Source: Agrobacterium rubi TR3 = NBRC 13261 (GTDB taxonomy: Bacteria > Pseudomonadota > Alphaproteobacteria > Rhizobiales > Rhizobiaceae). Taken from it: a stretch of 64,000 bases of DNA. Shown here one piece after another: positions 52,186-59,675 of this stretch. The notes under the pieces are model-generated. The model was given only the letters and a program-made list of their open reading frames with translations. It did not search any database and had not been told where the DNA came from. A program made the position numbers and the translations under genes. How positions within the stretch are numbered: the first letter of the stretch is position 1; each line of letters begins with the position of its first letter. The DNA is taken from contig NZ_BBJU01000007.1 of the NCBI RefSeq assembly GCF_000739935.1, forward strand, positions 620,001-684,000. Direction: 5' to 3'.

Positions 52186-53097
52186 ATGGATCAGCTGTCG
52201 GCAATGCGCGTCTTCGCGCGGGTGGTGGAGACGGGAAACTTTACCCGGGCGGCCAGCGCGTTGGACATGCCAAAAACCACTGTTACCAATATGGTGCAGG
52301 GGCTGGAGGCACATCTGCGCACCACGCTGCTGAACCGCACCACGCGCCGGGTGATGGTCACGACCGATGGTGCGCTGTACTATGAGCGTGCCATCCAGAT
52401 CATCGCCGAAGTCGATGAGCTGGATGCGAGCCTTTCCAATGCCAACGTCCAACCGTCGGGTCGGCTTCGCGTCGAGATGGCGGGGGCATTTGCGGATAAC
52501 ATCATCATACCCAATCTGTGTGACTTTCACGAACGTTTCCCACTCATCCGCCTCGATATCGGTGTGGGGGACCGCTTGGTGGACTACATCGCGGAAAACG
52601 TGGATTGCGCCTTGCGGGTCGGAACGCCGCGCGACCAGTCGCTCATTGCCCGCAAGGTCTCAGAGCTCGATTTCGTGACCTTTGCCGCGCCAAGCTACAT
52701 CGAACGCTTCGGCATGCCGCAGCAGCCCGAGGACCTTGAGGTTGACCACTATAGTGTCGGCTATCTGAACGCGACCACCGGGCACATCATGACCTTTGCC
52801 TTTGATAACGGCACCAGATCGGTTGAGGTCAACCCTCGATACATCGTCTCGGCCAATGATAGCCGCACCTACCAGAACGCGGTTCTGGCCGGAATGGGCG
52901 TCGGCCAACTCGCCCCGTTCACGATCCGGGAGGAATTGGCCAAAGGCCAACTTGTGCGCATTCTGCCCGAGTGGAACCACGAGCCCATGCCGATCTATAT
53001 CGTCTATCCGCAAACGCGACACGTCACCAACAAGGTTCGCGTCTTCGTGGATTGGCTGGCGAAGCTTCTGAACAGAAGCGCGTTGGGAGCGTCTTGA
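52186..53097 (+). CDS. LysR-family transcriptional regulator
   Basis: LysR-type regulator of 303 residues. The winged helix-turn-helix occupies residues 1-60 (MDQLSAMRVFARVVETGNFT, AASALDMPKTTVTNMVQGLE), followed by a linker helix and a periplasmic-binding-like effector domain (about 90-295). It belongs by look to the CrgA/AaeR-like subgroup that starts MDxLxAMxVFxxV and often controls efflux or aromatic-compound genes. Divergent from the hydrolase/adaptor/pump operon, which is its most likely target. Confidence 0.88.
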   Translation: MDQLSAMRVFARVVETGNFTRAASALDMPKTTVTNMVQGLEAHLRTTLLNRTTRRVMVTTDGALYYERAIQIIAEVDELDASLSNANVQPSGRLRVEMAGAFADNIIIPNLCDFHERFPLIRLDIGVGDRLVDYIAENVDCALRVGTPRDQSLIARKVSELDFVTFAAPSYIERFGMPQQPEDLEVDHYSVGYLNATTGHIMTFAFDNGTRSVEVNPRYIVSANDSRTYQNAVLAGMGVGQLAPFTIREELAKGQLVRILPEWNHEPMPIYIVYPQTRHVTNKVRVFVDWLAKLLNRSALGAS

Positions 53098-53111
53098 TGT
53101 GTCTCATCGCA

Positions 53112-53924
53112 TTACGACGCGAAGCCATTGGCTTTTCTAAACAATCTGTTGACCAGTCTTTCCGGCATGAAGCGGCGGACTGAGCGCGCCTGAGCGGATT
53201 GTTTGCCAGCGGAATAGCGAAGCTTCGGCTTGTCAGCAGTTGCTGCCGTCACCACCGCATCGGCAACGACCTTGGGATCATCGCCTTTTTCGATCCAACT
53301 GCGCATCATCGTTTCGCTGCGCTGCCGCTCGGCCTCGTAAACGGGCAGGGGCTGGTCGATCCGGGTCAGGTTTTCTTCAAAGGCAGTGCGCGTCACGCCA
53401 GGCTCTACCAGCAAAACGCGGATGCCGAACACGCGCACTTCGTGATCCAGTGATTCCGAATAACCTTCGATGGCATGTTTGGTGGAGGCGTAGAATGCGT
53501 TGTAAGGCGCGGGGATGAGGCCCAGGATGGAGCTCATATTGATGATACGCCCGCTTTTTTGCTTGCGCATGGTTGGCAACACGGCGTTGACGACGCGCAC
53601 GACGCCAAAGACGTTGACGTCAAAAAGCCGCTTGGCCTGGGAAACGGACGATTCTTCCGCACCCCCTAAAAGGCCTATCCCCGCATTGTTGACGACGAGG
53701 TCTATACGGCCGGTTTGAGCCAGAATGTCATCGACAGCGGCCTGAACGGAGACATCGTCCGTGACATCACACACCAGCATGGTGACACCGTGCGACGGCG
53801 GCGATGGCTTCCGGCTTGTTCCGAACACGCGATATCCGGCCTTGGCCAGTTCCTGCGCGGTCACCAGACCGATGCCGGATGATGCGCCGGTGACGAGTGC
53901 GACGCGGCCATTTGTTGTGCTCAT
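53112..53924 (-). CDS. Short-chain dehydrogenase/reductase
   Basis: Classical SDR of 270 residues. The coenzyme motif TGASSGIG is at about 13-20, NNAG near 86, the catalytic serine in NMSSILG near 137 and the YxxxK pair in FYASTKHAIEGY near 152. The basic residue in TSRK after the second strand suggests NADP(H). The tail RFMPERLVNRLFRKANGF is basic and may touch the membrane. The ATG at 53924 leaves 87 bp to the divergent HxlR regulator, and the operator pair lies there. The frame is open to 53978. Induced by whatever the HxlR protein senses, probably an electrophile or oxidant. Confidence 0.88.
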   Translation of the reverse strand: MSTTNGRVALVTGASSGIGLVTAQELAKAGYRVFGTSRKPSPPSHGVTMLVCDVTDDVSVQAAVDDILAQTGRIDLVVNNAGIGLLGGAEESSVSQAKRLFDVNVFGVVRVVNAVLPTMRKQKSGRIINMSSILGLIPAPYNAFYASTKHAIEGYSESLDHEVRVFGIRVLLVEPGVTRTAFEENLTRIDQPLPVYEAERQRSETMMRSWIEKGDDPKVVADAVVTAATADKPKLRYSAGKQSAQARSVRRFMPERLVNRLFRKANGFAS

Positions 53925-53972
53925 AGCATTTGCTTTCTCAAGGATGTGGATCATCAACTGAAAGCGTGTTAC

Positions 53973-54007
53973 TATCATTTTGATACTTTGTCACTATCGA
54001 AAAGATA
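53973..54007. promoter_or_regulatory. Tandem HxlR operator, two TATC-N5-GATA dyads
   Basis: TATC-ATTTT-GATA (53973-53985) and TATC-GAAAA-GATA (53995-54007) have identical spacing, and their centres are 22 bp apart, two helical turns. The second ends 4 nt before the hxlR-type start codon, covering its ribosome site. The pair lies between divergent SDR and HxlR genes. Confidence 0.75.
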
Positions 54008-54011
54008 CGAA

Positions 54012-54461
54012 ATGAAAAAGACTGCGATTCTGCAATGCCCCGTGGCCCGCGCCATGCAATCCGTCGGCGACACCTGGAGTATTCTCGTTTTGCGGGATGC
54101 CCATGCAGGGCTTACACGCTTTGATCAGTTCAGGAAGAGCTTGGGCATTGTCCCCACCATGTTGACCAAGCGTCTGAAGGCGTTGACTGAGGACGGGCTG
54201 CTGGAAAAGCGGCTCTATTCAGAACACCCGCCGCGCGAAGAGTATGTTTTGACCGCAGCGGGACGAGATTTTCTGCCCGTTTTGATGATGATCGGCGCGT
54301 GGGCCCAGCGTCATTGTGGCGAGGGCATCGCCAGCTATGTCGACGTTGAAACTGGCGGCCAGATCAAGCCGACGGCGATCGACGCAGTGACCGGAGCAGA
54401 GCTGGGGACGCGAAAGATGCGGATGGAAGCGGCGGGCCAGTCAGGCGAAGAAGGACCATGA
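54012..54461 (+). CDS. HxlR-family transcriptional regulator
   Basis: Winged-helix dimer regulator of 149 residues. The family opening is complete: ILQCPVARAMQSVGDTWSIL (about residues 6-25) with the conserved Cys9, then LRDAHAGLTRFDQFRKSLGIVPTMLTKRLKALTEDGLLEKR. In YodB-type members the N-terminal cysteine senses diamide, quinones or aldehydes. A C-terminal extension of about 40 residues follows the core. The ATG at 54012 is the first in-frame start after the operator; the frame is open to 53946 across the intergenic region. It is expected to repress itself and the divergent SDR. Confidence 0.9.
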   Translation: MKKTAILQCPVARAMQSVGDTWSILVLRDAHAGLTRFDQFRKSLGIVPTMLTKRLKALTEDGLLEKRLYSEHPPREEYVLTAAGRDFLPVLMMIGAWAQRHCGEGIASYVDVETGGQIKPTAIDAVTGAELGTRKMRMEAAGQSGEEGP

Positions 54462-54495
54462 GCCGCAGGTTGCGACCTAGCTTGGTTTTGTGACA

Positions 54496-54518
54496 GAGCC
54501 CGGCACTGGGCCGGGCTC
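54496..54518 (-). terminator. Hairpin after the small secreted protein gene
   Basis: GAGCCCGGC and GCCGGGCTC, a perfect 9-bp stem with a 5-nt loop, between the convergent HxlR and small-protein genes. On the minus strand it is followed by TGTCACAAAACC, so there is no real T-run; strength is uncertain. Confidence 0.6.
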
Positions 54519-54534
54519 GTGCCTTGGTAGTCTG

Positions 54535-54834
54535 TTACTTTGCGGGGCAGGGCGCGCCGGTTGTTGGTGTCGTTCCCATGCCTTGTGCCGTTTCGCCGCT
54601 GGCAGAGCATTTTGTGTTGTTGGTGTCGCCATTGGTCTGTGACTGGCCAGAACCATTGGTGCCAGAATTCTGCGAATTGGTGCCATTGGTCCCGCTGGCA
54701 TTGTTACCAGAAGAAGACGCTGCACCGCTTGCGCCGCCACTGGCTGCACCTGTGCCGCCGGTACCGGTGCCTTGCGCTGCGGCAAGAGATACGAATCCGA
54801 GTGCGAAGACTGTTCCAATAAGATACTTTTTCAT
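54535..54834 (-). CDS. Small secreted Gly/Ser/Thr/Asn-rich protein
   Basis: A 99-residue protein of unknown function. A clear Sec signal peptide (MKKYLIGTVFALGFVSLAAA, cleavage after AAA or AAAQG) precedes about 78 residues of low complexity rich in Gly, Ser, Thr, Asn and Ala (for example GTGTGGTGAASGGASGAASS). The C-terminal part holds the only two cysteines (TKCSASG and APCPAK), which could form a disulphide. GGAGGAAACACAG is a strong ribosome site, and a hairpin follows, so it is a real gene despite its composition. It stands alone between the HxlR gene and an ABC importer operon. It may be a surface, matrix or stress-related periplasmic peptide, but nothing in the sequence decides this. 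Confidence 0.75.
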   Translation of the reverse strand: MKKYLIGTVFALGFVSLAAAQGTGTGGTGAASGGASGAASSSGNNASGTNGTNSQNSGTNGSGQSQTNGDTNNTKCSASGETAQGMGTTPTTGAPCPAK

Positions 54835-55122
54835 CTGTGTTTCCTCCGGTTTTTGTGTTTTTCACGATCTCCTAACGGAGCCGATACGCAGGAGTTCCCG
54901 CCCGTATGACGCGGCGATCAATCACGTGCATCATGCGGAAAATCTAAGCGTTCGCTCAACAGCAATGCGATCATCCCATTCGCTCATGTCTTGACGTGAT
55001 TTTTCTCAAAGACCGACCTTGGTTGGATATCTGGTTTAATTTTTTGCCGATAATGAGAAATCGATTCCTCGCTAGGGTGGGGCGGTCTCACTAGGTTGCG
55101 CGGTAACCAGGAGACCTGATCC

Positions 55123-55965
55123 ATGAATTTTGCCAAGCGCACTTCGACCGCCCTTTTTGCCGCAACACTTTCGATCGGCGCGCTTTTCAGCGCCGCCGCC
55201 CATGCGGATGCGACGCTGGACCGCATCAAGGCGAAGGGCACGTTGACCGTCGGCGTCATCCTCTCCGGCGCGCCTTTCGGTTACATCGAACCGAAGACCC
55301 AGGAACAGAAGGGCTACAATGTCGATATCGCCAAGACGTTGGCGGAAAAGCTGGGCGTGAAGCTGGAAACGGTAACGGTGACGCCACCCAATCGCGTTCA
55401 GTTCCTGCAGCAGGGCAAAGTCGATATTCTCATCGCCAACATGCAGTACACGGAAGACCGCGCGAAAATCCTTGATTTCGTGCCGACCCCTTATGACCGC
55501 AGCGGTGGTGCTGCCGTCGGTCGCAAGGATAGCGGCTTGAAGGATTGGGCTGACCTGAAGGGCAAGCCCGTCTGCGTGTCTCAGGGCTCCAACTACACCC
55601 AGCCTCTGATCGAGGAATATGGCGCGGACGTGAAGGCGCTGCCGAGCCAGCCGGAATCGCTTCTGGCTTTGCAGGGCGGCAATTGCGTTGTGGCCGTGCA
55701 TGTGGGCGCGACGGTCGGTCTGCTCATTCAGGATCGTCCGGAAGAGTGGAAGGATTACGCCATCCTCTTCCCGACCGAGCTGGTTCCTTCCGATTCCGTG
55801 GTATGGCTGCGCAAGGGCGAGAAAGACACGAGCGAAGCGCTCGACAAGATCATTCGCGAAGAGCATGCCAATGGCAAGCTTCTGGAGTTTGCAAAAGCCA
55901 ACCGCTTGCTCAATGTCACCTACCTTGAAGAACAGCACAAAAAGCTCGAAGGTCAGGGCAAGTAA
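55123..55965 (+). CDS. Polar amino-acid ABC importer binding protein
   Basis: Periplasmic binding protein, family 3, of 280 residues. Sec signal peptide about residues 1-28 (MNFAKRTSTALFAATLSIGA, cleavage after AHA). The mature part has TLTVGVILSGAPFGYIEPKT, GYNVDIAKTLAEKLGV, RVQFLQQGKVDILIANMQYTEDRAKILDF, and PVCVSQGSNYTQPLIEEYG. CAGGAGACCTGATCC precedes the ATG. First gene of a six-gene operon (importer, MmgE/PrpD protein, monooxygenase). The corresponding protein of B. subtilis yxe is YxeM. Ligand inferred to be an amino acid or S-conjugate. Confidence 0.9.
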   Translation: MNFAKRTSTALFAATLSIGALFSAAAHADATLDRIKAKGTLTVGVILSGAPFGYIEPKTQEQKGYNVDIAKTLAEKLGVKLETVTVTPPNRVQFLQQGKVDILIANMQYTEDRAKILDFVPTPYDRSGGAAVGRKDSGLKDWADLKGKPVCVSQGSNYTQPLIEEYGADVKALPSQPESLLALQGGNCVVAVHVGATVGLLIQDRPEEWKDYAILFPTELVPSDSVVWLRKGEKDTSEALDKIIREEHANGKLLEFAKANRLLNVTYLEEQHKKLEGQGK

Positions 55966-55993
55966 GCGCCTGATCTTCTGAAAGTAGCATGCC

Positions 55994-56743
55994 GTGGAGA
56001 ATTCTCTGCTTCAGACATTCATAGACTGGTCGGCCAAGATTGGGCTCAATTACGAGTTTCTTGCCAGCGGTTATGAGGTTCAGATTTGGCGTGGTGGTTT
56101 TGTCACCACGCTGTACCTCATTGCGCTTTTGATACCCATCAGCCTCGCCTTCGGATTTCTGTTCGCCGGCATGCTGACATCTGGCAAAACCTTCCTGTCG
56201 GCCCCCGTCCGCGTGTTCATCGAAATTACCCGCAACACGCCGACGCTGGTGCAGCTGATGTTCAGTTTTCTGGTGCTGAACACGATCGTGTCCGATCTCC
56301 TGGGCGGTGCGCAGAACAATCCGCTGACGCCGTTCTTCTGGGTGGTTGCTGTCGTCGGGCTGCACATCGCAGCGCTCCATGCGGACGCGCTGCGTGCGGG
56401 CATCGAGGCCGTGCCGGAACAGACGCGGGAGGCGGCGCGCGCCATCGGTTTTACGCGATTGCAAATCTTGCGTTTTGTCGAGGCGCCGCTTGCGCTCCGT
56501 GCTTCATTGCCTGCGCTCGTTAACAACCTCATCAATCTGGTCAAGCTCACCGTCGTCGGCAATGCCATTGCGGTCAGCGAAATCACTTATGCGTCCATCA
56601 TGATCTGGACGCAGCGTGACAATGTCGTGGAACTGATGATCGTTCTCCTGCTGTTTTTCAGCGCCATCAATCTGGCCGTTGCCCGCATCGGACACTGGAT
56701 CGAGAAACGTCTGGCCGTGCCGGGGTTTGGGGTCGGGTCATGA
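55994..56743 (+). CDS. Polar amino-acid ABC importer permease 1 (HisM/GlnP type)
   Basis: Inner-membrane permease of 249 residues, family HEQRo/3-TMR. A start helix follows GGFVTTLYLIALLIPISLAF; ITRNTPTLVQLMFSFLV and the EAA loop EQTREAARAIGFTRLQILRFVEAPLALR (near residue 145) are typical. The start is GTG at 55994, 28 nt after the binding-protein stop, with only a modest ribosome site. Its stop overlaps the next permease ATG by 4 nt (ATGA). Confidence 0.9.
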   Translation: MENSLLQTFIDWSAKIGLNYEFLASGYEVQIWRGGFVTTLYLIALLIPISLAFGFLFAGMLTSGKTFLSAPVRVFIEITRNTPTLVQLMFSFLVLNTIVSDLLGGAQNNPLTPFFWVVAVVGLHIAALHADALRAGIEAVPEQTREAARAIGFTRLQILRFVEAPLALRASLPALVNNLINLVKLTVVGNAIAVSEITYASIMIWTQRDNVVELMIVLLLFFSAINLAVARIGHWIEKRLAVPGFGVGS

Positions 56744-57504
56744 CAGCCACAAAGATTCTCGCCATTGGCCGTCTGCCATTGTTTTTCGGCCTCGTGACCG
56801 CCGTCATCATCGCCTGGCTGGCAGCCGATACGCAGCTGTTCTGGATTCTCGTCGAGTGGCTGCCTTATCTCGGCAGCGGCTTTATGATGAACATCACTAT
56901 CGCCTTGCTGTCCATGGCAGGCGGCACGCTGTTGGGTGTCATCTTGGGCATTCTGGAACTGGCGCCGTTGAAGATCGTGCGTTATCCGGTCATTGCCTAT
57001 GTTCAGATTTTCCGCAATGCGCCGCATCTGGTGCTGATCTTTGCCACCACCTACATCTTCCCGTTCGAAATCGTCGTGTTCGGCCACTACCTGCCGTTTC
57101 CGGATTGGGTGAAGGCGGTCATCGGTCTGGCCATTCCCGCCAGCGCTTATGTCGCGGAAATCACCCGTGGTGCGATCCAGTCCATTCCTACCACGCAATG
57201 GGAAGCGGCCAAAGGTCTGGGCTTTTCGCGGCTGCAATCCCTGCGCTGGATCATTCTGCCGCAATGCGCCCGCCGCTCGCTGCCACCATGGATGAACCTG
57301 TTTGCGTCCATCACCATGTCCAGCGCACTGGCCTCCCTGGTCGGCGTTCATGAACTTCTGCATGCGGCGACGGATGCCAGCACCGCGGTTCGCCGTCTCG
57401 ATTTCACCGTGCTGGCCTATCTCGTGGTCATGTCGGCATTCTTTGCCCTTTGCTATCCCATTTCGAGCCTGACGCGCCGCCTCGAGCGTCGCTTCAAGTC
57501 GTGA
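56740..57504 (+). CDS. Polar amino-acid ABC importer permease 2
   Basis: Second inner-membrane permease, 254 residues, forming a heterodimer with permease 1. GFMMNITIALLSMAGGTLLG starts the conserved domain; FRNAPHLVLIFATTYIF and the EAA loop TTQWEAAKGLGFSRLQSLRWIILPQ near residue 150 follow. Four-base overlap with the preceding gene; the ATPase gene begins 8 nt after its stop. Its presence distinguishes this importer from the single-permease YxeN of B. subtilis. Confidence 0.9.
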   Translation: MTATKILAIGRLPLFFGLVTAVIIAWLAADTQLFWILVEWLPYLGSGFMMNITIALLSMAGGTLLGVILGILELAPLKIVRYPVIAYVQIFRNAPHLVLIFATTYIFPFEIVVFGHYLPFPDWVKAVIGLAIPASAYVAEITRGAIQSIPTTQWEAAKGLGFSRLQSLRWIILPQCARRSLPPWMNLFASITMSSALASLVGVHELLHAATDASTAVRRLDFTVLAYLVVMSAFFALCYPISSLTRRLERRFKS

Positions 57505-57512
57505 GGACAGAT

Positions 57513-58301
57513 ATGAATGATACCGTCGTCAATCCCATCGTCGAACTGGCGGATGTGCATCTCGCCTTTGGCCAGACAGAAGTCCTGAAAGGCATCGATC
57601 TCACCGTCGAGCGCGGCAAGACGGTCTCGATCATCGGCCCGTCCGGTTCCGGCAAGTCCACGATCCTGCGCTGCATCAATGCGCTGGTCATGCCGCAATC
57701 GGGCCGCATCACCGTGAATGGCACGCGTGTGGACCAATTGCAGAGCGAGGCCGAGCGCATCAAGCTGCGCCAGAAGATCGGCATCGTCTTTCAGCAATAT
57801 AATCTGTTCCCGCATCTTTCGGTTCTGGACAACATCACGCTGGCACCCATTCGCATCCTGGGCGTCGACAAGGCCGAGGCGGAACGCAACGCGCGTGACC
57901 TATTGTCAAAGGTGCGGCTGACGGAAAAGGCTGGTGCTTATCCCGGCCAGCTTTCCGGCGGGCAGCAACAGCGCGTGGCCATTGCCCGCGCACTGGCCAT
58001 GAAGCCCGATCTTGTGCTGTTCGATGAAGTCACATCGGCGCTCGACCCTGAAACGGTGGGCGAGGTGCTGGCCGTCATCAGTGACCTCGTCAAAGAAGGC
58101 ATGACCAGCATTCTGGTGACGCATGAAATGCGTTTTGCGGAAGAAATCAGCGATATGGTCGTCTTTACAGAGGAAGGACGGATCGTGGCCAAGGGTTCGC
58201 CCGATGACATTTTCCACAAATCCGAAAACCCGCGCATCAAGCGCTTCGTCAATGGCTTGGCGGGTGCGCGCACCACACTTGTGCATGGCGAGGGCATCTG
58301 A
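57513..58301 (+). CDS. Polar amino-acid ABC importer ATPase (GlnQ/HisP type)
   Basis: Cytoplasmic ATPase of 262 residues. Walker A GPSGSGKST (about 45-53), Q-loop FQQYNLFPHLSV, signature LSGGQQQRVAIARAL near 150, Walker B LVLFDEVTSALDPE near 170, and H-loop VTHEMRFAEEISD. In Walker B the usual DEP is DEV. The ATG at 57513 has GAGGA upstream; the frame is open to 57450 within the permease gene. The MmgE/PrpD gene begins 3 nt after its stop. Confidence 0.92.
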   Translation: MNDTVVNPIVELADVHLAFGQTEVLKGIDLTVERGKTVSIIGPSGSGKSTILRCINALVMPQSGRITVNGTRVDQLQSEAERIKLRQKIGIVFQQYNLFPHLSVLDNITLAPIRILGVDKAEAERNARDLLSKVRLTEKAGAYPGQLSGGQQQRVAIARALAMKPDLVLFDEVTSALDPETVGEVLAVISDLVKEGMTSILVTHEMRFAEEISDMVVFTEEGRIVAKGSPDDIFHKSENPRIKRFVNGLAGARTTLVHGEGI

Positions 58302-58304
58302 GTG

Positions 58305-59651
58305 ATGACGAAGACTGCGACACTCACGACGGCCTTCGCTGAAGCGATCCTCTCTTCGCACCCGCTTGATGATGAGGCGGCGGTCCGCGCAGCCCGCACG
58401 GCTATCATAGACTGGCTGGCCTGTGCGCTGGGCGGCGCTCATGATCGCACGACGCTTATCCTGCTGGAGCAACTGTCGAAAGGTACATCCGGCAACGCCA
58501 TCGTTATCGGGCAACCGACAAAAACCGATAGCCTGACCGCTGCCCTCATCAATGCCCATGCCGGGCATGTGTTGGATTATGATGACGTGCATTCCAGCGT
58601 GCGCGGCCATCCAACCACGGTCATCATTCCCGCCCTTCTGGCACTGGCCGCCGAGCACGCGCTTTCCGCAGATCAACTGATCGCCGGTTACATCGTCGGT
58701 CTGGAAGCGATGGCGCGTCTTGGTCTATCGCTGGGCGCGAAGCATTACGAGAACGGCTTTCACGCCACGGCAACGCTGGGAACCGTCGGCGTTGCTGCTG
58801 CCGTGGCGCATGTGCTGTCTTACACCACGCAAGAGACGGCTATTGCGTTGGGCCTTGCTGCCACCCATTCCAGCGGCTTGCGGCTTCAGTTCGGACACGA
58901 TGCCAAACCCTACCACGCAGGTATGGCCGCACGATCCGGCCTGTTGTCGGCAAGGCTTGCGAAGGCAGGCATTGGCGGTGCGGATGATTTTCTTGATAGC
59001 CCCATCGGCTTCTTCTCCGCTTTCGCCTTCGGTCAGGAAAAGCCGCAGGCAGCGGTGGATGGCTGGGGTGCGCCCTGGCAGATCGTTTCGCCGGGCCTGA
59101 CCTTGAAAGCGTTTCCGTGCTGCACCGCCAGCCATCCGGTGGCGGTGGTGGGCCTGCAACTGCATCAGGAAGGGTTTAAGGCGCAAGATATCGACAGTGT
59201 CACGATCACCTTTCCGCGCGGCGGTGACGCAGCGCTGGTGACGACGACGAACCCGGCAAACGGGATCGATGCCCGTTTCAGCGCCGAATACGTCTTTGCG
59301 ACAGCCTTGATCGACGGCGCCTTGCGCATTGATCATTTCGCCGAAGTGCCGGTGCGAGAGGACCTGGTGGCGGTGGCAAGGCTTGTCAGCCGCCAGCACG
59401 ACGACACGGCACCGCGCATGTCCAGCGATCCGACGACGCGGTTCGTGGTGGTGGATCTTCAGCGGAAAGACGGCAGCACAGTCAGCCGCGCGTTCAAGGG
59501 GCTGCCCGGCGTGACCGATCCAACAGACAAATTCCGGGATGCGACAGGCAACGACCCGCGCTTGTCCGTCATACCCGATCTCGTCCGCAACATGCACAGC
59601 GTGGCAGACCTCAATGGTCTCCTCGACATGTTGGGACAGTCACCGAATTGA
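58305..59651 (+). CDS. MmgE/PrpD-family protein
   Basis: MmgE/PrpD-fold protein of about 448 residues, the family of 2-methylcitrate dehydratase, aconitate decarboxylase and iminodisuccinate epimerase. Visible are the N-terminal AARTAIIDWLACALGG, NAHAGHVLDYDDVHSSVRGHP near 85 (active-site region with Asp-His residues), FHATATLGTVGVAAAVA near 155, SSGLRLQFGHDAKPYHAGMAARSGL near 195, and CCTASHPV near 270. A GTG (58302) directly before the ATG is an alternative start. Its position between an amino-acid importer and an LLM monooxygenase matches YxeQ of the B. subtilis yxe operon. Epimerisation or dehydration of a carboxylated intermediate is inferred. Confidence 0.87.
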   Translation: MTKTATLTTAFAEAILSSHPLDDEAAVRAARTAIIDWLACALGGAHDRTTLILLEQLSKGTSGNAIVIGQPTKTDSLTAALINAHAGHVLDYDDVHSSVRGHPTTVIIPALLALAAEHALSADQLIAGYIVGLEAMARLGLSLGAKHYENGFHATATLGTVGVAAAVAHVLSYTTQETAIALGLAATHSSGLRLQFGHDAKPYHAGMAARSGLLSARLAKAGIGGADDFLDSPIGFFSAFAFGQEKPQAAVDGWGAPWQIVSPGLTLKAFPCCTASHPVAVVGLQLHQEGFKAQDIDSVTITFPRGGDAALVTTTNPANGIDARFSAEYVFATALIDGALRIDHFAEVPVREDLVAVARLVSRQHDDTAPRMSSDPTTRFVVVDLQRKDGSTVSRAFKGLPGVTDPTDKFRDATGNDPRLSVIPDLVRNMHSVADLNGLLDMLGQSPN

Positions 59652-59675
59652 TATTCGACATTAAGGCGTAAGTTC

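Noticed and set aside
54835-55122. Possible small gene in the 288-bp gap before the amino-acid importer
   Set aside because: Only fragments of open frame without ribosome site; more likely promoter regions of the two divergent genes.
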